From Piscirickettsiaceae bacterium (GTDB lineage: Bacteria; Pseudomonadota; Gammaproteobacteria; Nitrosococcales; Methylophagaceae), in NCBI GenBank assembly GCA_018646825.1, contig JABGUA010000003.1:1-7363 (forward strand): a DNA stretch of 7,363 bases, given 5' to 3'. Below the pieces are notes generated by a model. It did no database searches. It was not told the origin of the DNA and saw nothing but the letters and a program-made list of their open reading frames with translations. The translations under genes were made by a program, and so were the position numbers. This document shows, in pieces, positions 1 through 6,261 of this stretch. Each line of letters begins with the position of its first letter. Within the stretch, counting starts at the first letter, position 1.

Positions 1-362
1 GTTGCGAGGCGTTTTATGATTGGCAATAAGGTTAATAACTCAGCGGTTTCTCCTGAATTAGACAGGGCGAGAACGACGTCTTGTTTCGTGATCATGCCGA
101 GATCACCATGACTGGCTTCACCAGCATGGACGAAGAAGGCCGGGGTGCCAGTACTGGCTAATGTTGCTGCAATTTTGTTACCGATATGGCCTGATTTTCC
201 CATGCCGATGACGATGACTCTACCTTGGCAATTAAGCAAAAGTTGGCATGCCTTAGCAAAGGTATCATCGATGCGATCACGCAGAGCGGCAATGGCCTCT
301 AGCTCGGTGTTGATGACAGCGAGGCCAAGTGATTTAAGTTGTTGAATGTCAGTGTCGGTCAA
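1..362 (-). CDS. kdsD: Arabinose-5-phosphate isomerase KdsD, 5' part (runs off left edge)
   Basis: Cytosolic enzyme converting ribulose 5-phosphate to arabinose 5-phosphate, the first step of KDO synthesis for the LPS inner core. About 120 of an expected ~325 codons are present: the N-terminal half of the SIS (sugar isomerase) domain, while the rest of that domain and the two C-terminal CBS domains lie beyond the left edge. Visible motifs are the phosphosugar loop GMGKSGHIG (residues 53-61), FFVHAGEASHGDLGM (76-90) and ALSNSGETAEL (99-109). K56 and E108 correspond, by remembered alignment, to catalytic-site K59 and E111 of E. coli KdsD. The reading frame has no ATG or GTG between its upstream stop and this point. 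I place the start at TTG 362-360, which overlaps the yrbG stop in a TTGA string, with AGGA eight nt upstream. This implies co-translation with yrbG. In E. coli, kdsC and lptCAB follow; that is expected here but not seen. Confidence 0.93.
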   Translation of the reverse strand, partial: MTDTDIQQLKSLGLAVINTELEAIAALRDRIDDTFAKACQLLLNCQGRVIVIGMGKSGHIGNKIAATLASTGTPAFFVHAGEASHGDLGMITKQDVVLALSNSGETAELLTLLPIIKRLA

Positions 363-1345
363 GCTGCTATTCCTAACGTACTTTGGTATGCAAGTAGTCC
401 ATTATAGGCGATATAAACCAATAACAGGATACTGCCTGCAAACCGGCCTATTCGCCCGTCCTTGCCGTATTTTGAAAAAGCAAAAAGGAGAATAAAGAGT
501 AGGACCATCGCTGGGAAATCACGTTGTAGTATTTCATTGTCTGTGGCGGCGGGCATGATGAGGCCAGGCATGGCTAATACGGCAAGGATATTAAAGACAT
601 TGGAGCCTAAAATATTCCCGATGGCGAGGTCATGTTCATTTTTACGCGCTGAGATAATCGAGGCAGCTAGTTCTGGCAAACTGGTGCCGATGGCGACAAT
701 AGTTAGACCAATGATGAGCTCACTGACACCGAATAATGTTGCAATACCGACAGCACCCCAAACGAGCGCTTTCGACCCGATCAGTAATGCAGATAAGCCA
801 ATAATAAAACTCAAAGTTGCTTGTTGTGTTGTCATGTTGACCTGAGCATATTCGTCGTTAAAATCTTGTTGAAGTGGATCAGTGCGACTACTTTTCATTG
901 CAAGAAAGGCCATGCCGAATAAGGTCAGGATGAAGCCAGCAAATAAAATAAGGCCGTCGTTATAACTTAAGAATTGATCCCAAAGTAGCCATAATGCCAA
1001 TGCCATAACGAGAGCGAGCATCGGAAACTCTCGTTTTAAGGTGTCAGAATTGACAGTTAAAGGTGTGATTAAGATGGTGATGCCCAATACCATGCCAATG
1101 TTGGCGATATTTGAGCCGATTGCGTTACCCACACCCAATGCCGGGGCGCCATCAAATGCAGCTAGTGCTGACACTAACATTTCAGGTGCCGAGGTACCAA
1201 AGCCAACGATAGTTAGGCCAACGATAAGGGGAGAGACGCCCAAATTCCTAGCAATATTTGCGGCACCGTCAATAAAGCGATCTGCGCCCCAAATTAGGAT
1301 GGCGAAGCCCGCGCTGATGGCTAGGATGAAAAAAAATGTCGTCAT
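359..1345 (-). CDS. yrbG: YrbG-type calcium/sodium antiporter
   Basis: Inner-membrane cation exchanger of the Ca2+/cation antiporter superfamily, 328 aa, the usual length for YrbG. It is almost entirely hydrophobic and has the family's two inverted repeats. The alpha-1 repeat has SPLIVGLTIVGFGTSAPE (38-55) followed by GNAIGSNIANI (73-83). The alpha-2 repeat has SELIIGLTIVAIGTSLPE (208-225) followed by GNILGSNVFNI (243-253). E55 and E225 are the expected ion-coordinating acids. A polar loop at about 150-175 separates the halves. The ATG start fits the N-terminus of E. coli YrbG (which also begins at the first membrane helix), but no Shine-Dalgarno is obvious ahead of it. The gene lies upstream of kdsD as in E. 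coli, and the stop overlaps the kdsD start, so the two are one transcription unit. The true substrate is not established from sequence; Ca2+/Na+ exchange is the family assignment. Confidence 0.93.
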   Translation of the reverse strand: MTTFFFILAISAGFAILIWGADRFIDGAANIARNLGVSPLIVGLTIVGFGTSAPEMLVSALAAFDGAPALGVGNAIGSNIANIGMVLGITILITPLTVNSDTLKREFPMLALVMALALWLLWDQFLSYNDGLILFAGFILTLFGMAFLAMKSSRTDPLQQDFNDEYAQVNMTTQQATLSFIIGLSALLIGSKALVWGAVGIATLFGVSELIIGLTIVAIGTSLPELAASIISARKNEHDLAIGNILGSNVFNILAVLAMPGLIMPAATDNEILQRDFPAMVLLFILLFAFSKYGKDGRIGRFAGSILLLVYIAYNGLLAYQSTLGIAA

Positions 1346-1366
1346 TTGTCTACAATGCAGTTGGGA

Positions 1367-1404
1367 AACAGAAAGAGCCGGACGACTGTCCGGCTCTTTC
1401 TGTT
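1367..1404 (-). terminator. Perfect 17-bp hairpin between mlaA and yrbG (terminator or leader stem)
   Basis: Positions 1367-1383 pair perfectly with 1388-1404 around a 4-nt loop (1384-1387). The core is GC-rich (GAGCCGG against CCGGCTC) and the outer parts are A-rich in one arm and T-rich in the other, as in many bidirectional intrinsic terminators. It begins 52 nt after the mlaA stop and ends 21 nt before the yrbG ATG. It would fold in minus-strand RNA, ending the mlaA message. The T-tract after the stem is short (TCCC follows the last paired base), so termination may be partial. A promoter-like sequence lies just upstream, so it could instead be a 5' leader stem of yrbG-kdsD. The stem itself is certain; its role is inferred. 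Confidence 0.75.
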
Positions 1405-1418
1405 ATGAATTGGTGGCT

Positions 1419-1447
1419 ATTATAAGTTAATGGGATCTGATTGTCCC
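1419..1447 (-). promoter_or_regulatory. Candidate sigma70 promoter for yrbG-kdsD
   Basis: On the minus strand GGGACA (1447-1442, 4/6 to the -35 consensus) is separated by 17 bp from a perfect TATAAT (1424-1419). The predicted transcription start is near 1412, a few nt before the 17-bp hairpin. It lies between the mlaA stop and yrbG. If used, the yrbG-kdsD transcript would begin with that hairpin. The -35 is weak and use is unproven. Confidence 0.5.
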
Positions 1448-1456
1448 CAACTTAGC

Positions 1457-2182
1457 CTAATCAGCAAAGACGTCGAATTCTTCTTCTGGTGGATTACCAT
1501 CATAAACTAAGCTTTGGCGACGTTGTAGATAGGCATCTCGAACATAGACATATTCATCGATGGCCGCTTCTTCAAGGACTTTTTCAGCTTTCAATAAGTT
1601 AGCTCGACCATCGACAACCCAGAGTATTCTTGCTGGGTCACGAGTACCAGAGGGTTTCACATAGGTCATTGGATCGGTGTAATAGTCACCAACAAGGCCT
1701 ACGGTGTCACGAATATCTCTTGGGCCTAGGAAAGGAAGAACAAGATAAGGGCCGGGTCCGATACCCCATGAACCCAGTGTTTGGCCAAAATCTTCGTTGT
1801 TTTTACGGTATCCAAAATCTGATGCGACATCCATAAAACCGACAATACCCAGCGTACTGTTAATAGCAAAACGGCTGGTGTCATCAAATGCTTGCGTAAA
1901 TTTAAATTGTAAAACGTCATTAGCAATGACCGTAATTTCATTCAGGTTGCTGAAGAAATTACTAACGCCGGTGCTGATTGGCGCAGGCATGATGAAGTCA
2001 TACCCTTGTGCAATGGGTTTTATGACGGCTTTATCAACGGTATCGTTGAAGGAATGCATGACTCGGTTATAGCCTTCGAGCGGGTCATTTACGTTGCTCT
2101 GATGTTGCGTCGTTGCACACCCTGTTAAAAATAGTGTGGCTGTGACTATGCTAATTTTGAAAAGTGTTGTGATGTTGCTCAC
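1457..2182 (-). CDS. mlaA: Outer-membrane lipoprotein MlaA (VacJ)
   Basis: Outer-membrane component of the Mla lipid-asymmetry pathway. It removes mislocalised phospholipid from the outer leaflet and passes it to periplasmic MlaC for return by the MlaFEDB transporter. 241 aa (E. coli about 250). The N-terminus is a lipoprotein signal: hydrophobic stretch 7-20 and lipobox LTGC with lipidated Cys22. Family motifs follow: NDPLEGYNR (32-40), NLNEI with NDVLQ (79-92), RFAINSTLGIVGFMDVAS (104-121) and GQTLGSWGIGPGPYLVLP with FLGPRDIRD (133-159). The tail is acidic. The start codon is GTG at 2182-2180, preceded by GGATAGG at a workable distance, with a promoter-like sequence further upstream. No mlaB-F genes are in the window. 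In E. coli the mlaFEDCB operon sits next to yrbG and mlaA is elsewhere; here mlaA occupies that neighbourhood. Confidence 0.95.
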   Translation of the reverse strand: MSNITTLFKISIVTATLFLTGCATTQHQSNVNDPLEGYNRVMHSFNDTVDKAVIKPIAQGYDFIMPAPISTGVSNFFSNLNEITVIANDVLQFKFTQAFDDTSRFAINSTLGIVGFMDVASDFGYRKNNEDFGQTLGSWGIGPGPYLVLPFLGPRDIRDTVGLVGDYYTDPMTYVKPSGTRDPARILWVVDGRANLLKAEKVLEEAAIDEYVYVRDAYLQRRQSLVYDGNPPEEEFDVFAD

Positions 2183-2223
2183 GTTAGCCTATCCCTATAG
2201 TGACAGATAAATTGATGCTAAGA

Positions 2224-2252
2224 ATAATGGCATGAGCGCTTTTTGTTATCAA
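2224..2252 (-). promoter_or_regulatory. Candidate sigma70 promoter for mlaA
   Basis: On the minus strand TTGATA (2252-2247, 5/6 to TTGACA) is followed after 17 bp by CATTAT (2229-2224, 4/6), with an extended -10 TG one base before it. The predicted start near 2217 gives a leader of about 35 nt before the GTG of mlaA. A 7-nt direct repeat CTCATGC lies just upstream of the -35 (2259-2253) and again inside the spacer (2236-2230), 23 bp apart, which could be an operator. Confidence 0.5.
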
Positions 2253-2389
2253 GCATGAGGCACTAAAATTTGTCTTATTTTGGTGACTGTGTTGCAAAAG
2301 TCCCTAATATTTAGGTAGATAACGTCAAATACCCGGGCTCTATGAGTGAATGCTTTGGTGTTGATGCGCGCCTATTGTACAAATAGCTG

Positions 2390-2472
2390 ACGAAGACAGC
2401 AGTGACTTTGGTCCAATTTTTTGCTGTTCTTAATCAATACAAGCCTGTGGAATTAGAGATAAGGCTTTTTTT
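2390..2472 (+). ncRNA. Possible small RNA or leader fragment (tentative)
   Basis: A weak promoter-like pair, TTGGTG (2355-2360) and TACAAA (2378-2383) with 17-bp spacing, would start RNA near 2390. That RNA would contain a stem ACAGCA/TGCTGT (2396-2401 with 2422-2427) and end at the T-run at 2472, about 80 nt in all. Each element is weak on its own; only their order is suggestive. No known RNA family is recognised. Confidence 0.15.
2441..2472 (+). terminator. Orphan terminator-like stem with T-run
   Basis: On the plus strand AAGCCT (2441-2446) pairs with AGGCTT (2462-2467) across a 15-nt loop, and a run of seven T (2466-2472) begins in the stem and follows it. The stem is short with only three G-C pairs, so this is a moderate intrinsic-terminator candidate. 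No plus-strand gene precedes it in the window: mlaA on the left is on the minus strand. It could end a small RNA or attenuate a long prlC leader. Confidence 0.35.
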
Positions 2473-2549
2473 ACAGCGGCTTTGAGATTTTTATATATTG
2501 CACAGGAGACACTTCCAATTTGATGCATTTGGGAGCAGGCGTTATACAC

Positions 2550-2559
2550 TCTAATTAGA
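2550..2559. repeat. 10-bp perfect palindrome TCTAATTAGA
   Basis: A perfect inverted repeat about 100 bp upstream of prlC. It sits directly after a weak promoter-like pair (TTGATG 2520-2525 and TATACA 2543-2548, 17-bp spacing), where an operator or transcription start would be expected. Ten-base AT-rich palindromes also occur by chance. Confidence 0.25.
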
Positions 2560-2610
2560 ATTTATTGCAACGATATGAATAATTTATGTCAGTATTGTGA
2601 TTGGTCTGGC

Positions 2611-2637
2611 TTGTCCAATAGTGACATGACGTATAAT
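2611..2637 (+). promoter_or_regulatory. Candidate promoter for prlC-ubiD
   Basis: A perfect TATAAT at 2632-2637 preceded by TTGTCC at 2611-2616 (15-bp spacing, shorter than ideal). The predicted start near 2644 leaves about 27 nt before the ATG at 2671 but only about 9 nt before the ATG at 2653, which favours the downstream start of prlC. prlC is a sigma32 heat-shock gene in E. coli; the CTTG at 2610-2613 is compatible with a sigma32 -35, but I see no clear CCCCAT-type -10. Confidence 0.5.
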
Positions 2638-2670
2638 CAATCGACTTATTAAATGACGGTGACGATAACC

Positions 2671-4710
2671 ATGAATAATCCTTTGTTAGCTGATGCGGCT
2701 TTGCCTGCTTTTTCTAAGATATCGCCAGAACACGTTGAACCTGCTTTAACGTCGGTTTTACAACAGGCTAAGCAGACAGTAGTTGATTTGTTAGCGACGA
2801 TGGAAACACCGTCGTGGCAATCATTAGTCATTCCGATGGAAGAGTTGGATGCGAGTATTCATCAAGTGTGGTCTCCGGTAAGTCATTTGAATTCAGTGAT
2901 GAACTCAGATGAATTACGTGTTGCTTATAATGCATGTTTACCTAAGTTGAGTGAGTTCAGTACCGAATTAGGGCAAAACGAAGCCTTATATAAAGCCTAC
3001 AAAACTTTGGCTGAAAGTGAGCAATATTTGACTTTGGATGTGGCACAAAAAAAGGTTATTGATAATGCTGTGCGTGATTTTCGCTTATCTGGTGTTGAGT
3101 TATCTCAGGCGGATCGCGATGAATTTAAGACTCTTTCGCAGTCTTTGACTGAATTAACGGCCAAGTTTGAAGAAAATGTCATGGATGCGACGCATGCATG
3201 GAAAAAACTGATTACAGATGAAACGTTATTATCTGGTTTGCCTGATTCTGCAAAAGCGATGGCGGCACAGATGGCAGAGCGTGAAGAAAAAGTGGGCTGG
3301 TTGTTTACATTGGATTTTCCCTCTTATTTGCCAGTAATGACTTATGCCGATAACCGTGAATTACGTGAGGAAATGTATACCGCTTTTGCAACGCGGGCAT
3401 CAGACCAAGGGCCTGGTGCTGGGAAATGGGATAATACAGCCGTGATAGATGAAATTTTGTCACTACGCCATCAGTTGGCCAATTTAATTGGTTTTGATAA
3501 TCATGCTCAGCGATCTTTAGCGACCAAAATGGCGCAATCACCACAACAAGTGTTAGATTTTCTGAATGACTTAGCCGCACGATCTAAACCTATTGCGATA
3601 AAAGAAATAGCCGACCTGCGGGCTTTTGCTAAAGAGACTGCTGGTATGGCTGATTTGGCTGCGTGGGATATGACCTACTTTGCTGAGAAATGTCGCCAGC
3701 AACGTTATGCGATCTCGCAGGAAGAAGTGAAGCCGTATTTTCCTGAGAACAAAGTGGTATCAGGATTATTTGCGGTGGTTAACCACCTTTATGGTTTGAC
3801 GATTTCTGAACGGCATGATGTGGATGTTTGGCATCCTGCCGTACGCTTTTTCGATATTTTTGATGCTGAGGGTGCTTTGCGAGGCCAATTTTATCTTGAT
3901 TTATATGCTCGGAATCATAAGCGTGGTGGCGCATGGATGGATGAATGTTTGGTGCACCGGCAGACGACTGTCGGCTTGCAAACGCCCGTTGCGTATTTGA
4001 CCTGTAACTTTTCCGAACCCGTTGGGGATAAGCCTGCTTTGTTTAGCCATGATGAGGTCACGACGCTATTCCATGAGTTTGGTCATGGTTTGCATCATAT
4101 GTTGACTAAAATTCATTATGCCGGCGTGTCGGGTATTAATGGTGTGCCTTGGGATGCGGTGGAGCTGCCAAGCCAATTTATGGAAAATTGGTGTTGGGAA
4201 CGTGAGGCGTTAGATCTTATTTCAGGTCATTATGAAACGAGTGAGCCTTTGCCCGATGCATTGTTTGAGAAAATGATCGCAGCACGCAATTTTCAATCAG
4301 CGATGATGATGTTGCGACAGTTAGAGTTCTCGTTGTTTGATTTCCGTCTGCACTTGGAATATGACCCTGAACAAACGCATCAAGCTGAGGCAGTATTAGC
4401 GCAAGTGCGAGAACAAGTGTCGGTTGTAACGCCTCCCGCGTTTAATCGTTTTGCTCAGAGTTTTTCTCATATCTTTGCAGGTGGTTATGCCGCGGGTTAT
4501 TACAGTTATAAATGGGCTGAAGTGTTGTCTGCAGATGCATTTTCTAAGTTTGAAGAGAATGGTATTTTTGATCGGGCGACGGGCACGGCTTTTTTACAGG
4601 CCATTTTAGAACAAGGGGGATCGCGTGAGCCGATGGATTTATTTGTTGAATTCCGTGGCCGTGAGCCTGAAATAGATGCTTTACTGCGTCATAGTGGTAT
4701 CGCTGCTTAA
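2671..4710 (+). CDS. prlC: Oligopeptidase A (M3 zinc metallopeptidase)
   Basis: Cytosolic thimet-type endopeptidase that degrades short peptides, including cleaved signal peptides. 679 aa from the start chosen here (E. coli 680), with close similarity throughout. The N-terminal helical region contains FSPVSHLNSV-like text (WSPVSHLNSV) and PSYLPVMTY. The C-terminal catalytic domain has the zinc motif HEFGH at 468-472 (H468 and H472 ligands, E469 catalytic), the third ligand E498 in VELPSQFMENW, and the substrate-site segment HIFAGGYAAGYYSY near residues 600-615. An in-frame ATG at 2653 would add MTVTIT. I prefer ATG 2671 because MNNPLL aligns with MTNPLL of E. coli OpdA and GGTGA (2659-2663) lies seven nt upstream, whereas 2653 has no ribosome binding site. 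ubiD starts 14 nt after the stop, so the two are probably co-transcribed. In E. coli prlC is followed by rsmJ instead. Confidence 0.96.
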   Translation: MNNPLLADAALPAFSKISPEHVEPALTSVLQQAKQTVVDLLATMETPSWQSLVIPMEELDASIHQVWSPVSHLNSVMNSDELRVAYNACLPKLSEFSTELGQNEALYKAYKTLAESEQYLTLDVAQKKVIDNAVRDFRLSGVELSQADRDEFKTLSQSLTELTAKFEENVMDATHAWKKLITDETLLSGLPDSAKAMAAQMAEREEKVGWLFTLDFPSYLPVMTYADNRELREEMYTAFATRASDQGPGAGKWDNTAVIDEILSLRHQLANLIGFDNHAQRSLATKMAQSPQQVLDFLNDLAARSKPIAIKEIADLRAFAKETAGMADLAAWDMTYFAEKCRQQRYAISQEEVKPYFPENKVVSGLFAVVNHLYGLTISERHDVDVWHPAVRFFDIFDAEGALRGQFYLDLYARNHKRGGAWMDECLVHRQTTVGLQTPVAYLTCNFSEPVGDKPALFSHDEVTTLFHEFGHGLHHMLTKIHYAGVSGINGVPWDAVELPSQFMENWCWEREALDLISGHYETSEPLPDALFEKMIAARNFQSAMMMLRQLEFSLFDFRLHLEYDPEQTHQAEAVLAQVREQVSVVTPPAFNRFAQSFSHIFAGGYAAGYYSYKWAEVLSADAFSKFEENGIFDRATGTAFLQAILEQGGSREPMDLFVEFRGREPEIDALLRHSGIAA

Positions 4711-4724
4711 GGTCTTAATAATTA

Positions 4725-6200
4725 ATGAAATATACTGATTTACGCGACTTTATCGCGAATTTAGAGCAGCGCGGTGAGTTGAAGCGGATTAGTGTTGAAG
4801 TGGATCCTGTCTTAGAGATGACAGAGATCTGTGATCGGGTATTACGCGCTGGTGGCCCCGCATTATTATTTGAAAACCCGAAAGGCAGTCGCATTCCTGT
4901 ATTGGCTAATCTGTTTGGTACGCCTGATCGTGTTGCGATGGGGATGGGAGAAGACTCTGTTGACGCTTTAAGAGATGTCGGACGATTGTTGGCTTTTTTA
5001 AAAGAGCCGGAGCCGCCAAAAGGAATGAAGGATGCTTGGCAGAAGTTGCCGATTTATAAGCAAGTTTTGAATATGGCACCGAAGGTAGTTAAAAAGGCAG
5101 CGTGTCAGGAACAAGTCATAGAAGGCGATGCTATAGATTTAAGCCAATATCCGATTCAGCTTTGTTGGCCAGAAGATGCCGCGCCATTAATTACCTGGGG
5201 TTTAGTGGTCACTAAAGGCCCGCATAAATCACGACAAAACATGGGGATTTATCGCCAACAAGTCTTGGGTAAGAACCGCGTTATTATGCGTTGGTTATCT
5301 CATCGTGGTGGTGCATTAGATTTTAAAGAATGGCAGCAAACTCATCCGGGCGAACCATTTCCTATTAGTGTGGTATTGGGCTGTGATCCGGCAACGATTT
5401 TGGCTGCAGTGACGCCGGTGCCAGATAGCTTGTCTGAATATGCTTTTGCAGGGTTGTTACGTGGTTCTAAAACTGAATTAGTAGCGTGTCAGACTAATGA
5501 TTTGCAAGTCCCTGCGAGTGCTGAAATTGTATTAGAAGGTTTTATTTACCCAGACGATATGGCGGATGAAGGGCCATATGGCGATCATACCGGTTATTAC
5601 AATGAAGTAGATAGTTTTCCCGTTTTTACGATTGAACGCATAACACAACGAAAAGATCCGATTTATCACAGTACTTATACAGGCCGTCCACCAGATGAGC
5701 CTGCGATACTGGGTGTGGCACTGAATGAAGTGTTTGTTCCTATTTTACAAAAGCAGTTCCCTGAAATTAGTGATTTTTATTTACCGCCCGAGGGTTGCTC
5801 ATACCGGGTTGCAGTAGTGAGTATGAAGAAGCAATATCCTGGCCATGCAAAACGCGTGATGATGGGGGTGTGGTCTTTCTTACGTCAGTTTATGTATACC
5901 AAATTTGTGATCGTGGTCGATGACGATGTTGATGTCCGTGACTGGAAAGATGTGATTTGGGCTATTACTACAAGAATGGATCCGGCTAGAGATACGACCT
6001 TGATTGAAAATACACCTATTGATTACCTCGATTTTGCTTCCCCAGTTTCTGGTTTAGGTTCCAAAATGGGGATGGATGCGACCAATAAATTACCGGGTGA
6101 AACAAATCGGGAATGGGGTAGACCGATAGAGCGTGATCCTGATGTGATCAAGCGGGTTGATGACATTTGGAGTAGTTTAGGGATAGACCGGCAGGATTAG
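4725..6200 (+). CDS. ubiD: 3-octaprenyl-4-hydroxybenzoate carboxy-lyase UbiD
   Basis: Decarboxylates 3-polyprenyl-4-hydroxybenzoate to 2-polyprenylphenol in ubiquinone synthesis, using Mn2+ and prenylated FMN made by UbiX (not in this window). 491 aa (E. coli 497), full length. Cofactor and metal residues are all present with a constant three-residue offset from E. coli: N172 and the prFMN segments IYR (175-177), RWL (189-191) and RG (194-195); metal ligand E238 in SLSEYAFAG; and the proton donor D287 in DEGPYGDHTGYY (281-292). The C-terminus carries the typical GMDATNK segment. The ATG is 14 nt after the prlC stop. TAAGG overlapping that stop (4708-4712) is the likely ribosome binding site, with a rather long 12-nt spacing, so translation may depend on ribosomes ending prlC. 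The enzyme is cytosolic and acts on a membrane-bound lipid substrate. Confidence 0.97.
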   Translation: MKYTDLRDFIANLEQRGELKRISVEVDPVLEMTEICDRVLRAGGPALLFENPKGSRIPVLANLFGTPDRVAMGMGEDSVDALRDVGRLLAFLKEPEPPKGMKDAWQKLPIYKQVLNMAPKVVKKAACQEQVIEGDAIDLSQYPIQLCWPEDAAPLITWGLVVTKGPHKSRQNMGIYRQQVLGKNRVIMRWLSHRGGALDFKEWQQTHPGEPFPISVVLGCDPATILAAVTPVPDSLSEYAFAGLLRGSKTELVACQTNDLQVPASAEIVLEGFIYPDDMADEGPYGDHTGYYNEVDSFPVFTIERITQRKDPIYHSTYTGRPPDEPAILGVALNEVFVPILQKQFPEISDFYLPPEGCSYRVAVVSMKKQYPGHAKRVMMGVWSFLRQFMYTKFVIVVDDDVDVRDWKDVIWAITTRMDPARDTTLIENTPIDYLDFASPVSGLGSKMGMDATNKLPGETNREWGRPIERDPDVIKRVDDIWSSLGIDRQD

Positions 6201-6261
6201 CATTTCCCCTTTTTTGATACTGCCTGACTTATTGTAAACCCATGCCCATGAGGAAATAACG

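Larger units (their letters stand above)
2183..2652. other. Divergent mlaA/prlC intergenic region, no protein gene
   Basis: About 470 bp with no convincing coding sequence on either strand. The only short reading frame considered (ATG at 2342, 14 codons) lacks a ribosome binding site and family resemblance. The region is AT-rich and carries the mlaA promoter at its left end, the prlC promoter at its right end, a CCTAA/TTAGG dyad at 2303-2315, a terminator-like stem and T-run at 2441-2472, and a 10-bp palindrome at 2550-2559. It is longer than needed for two divergent promoters, so a small RNA or multi-factor control region is possible. Confidence 0.7.

Noticed and set aside
462..1430. Plus-strand open frames of about 130 codons opposite yrbG
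   Set aside because: They are antisense to a strongly conserved antiporter, have no ribosome binding sites and read as low-complexity shadow translations.
1630..2072. Open frames of 68-91 codons overlapping mlaA on both strands
   Set aside because: They overlap a clear family member and show no family features or start signals.
2342..2386. 14-codon open reading frame (ATG AGT GAA...) in the mlaA/prlC intergenic region
   Set aside because: No Shine-Dalgarno, very short, no recognisable peptide; expected by chance.
2197..2626. 9-mer ATAGTGACA present near both mlaA (2197-2205) and prlC (2618-2626)
   Set aside because: One shared 9-mer in about 470 AT-rich bases is near chance expectation, and the copies sit at different positions relative to the promoters.
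3305..3580. 91-codon minus-strand frame inside prlC
   Set aside because: It is antisense to conserved M3 peptidase sequence and has no supporting signals.
6201..6261. Possible gloA promoter (TTGATA at 6214-6219)
   Set aside because: No acceptable -10 occurs at 16-18 bp downstream; the C and T runs here do not follow a stem, so no terminator either.
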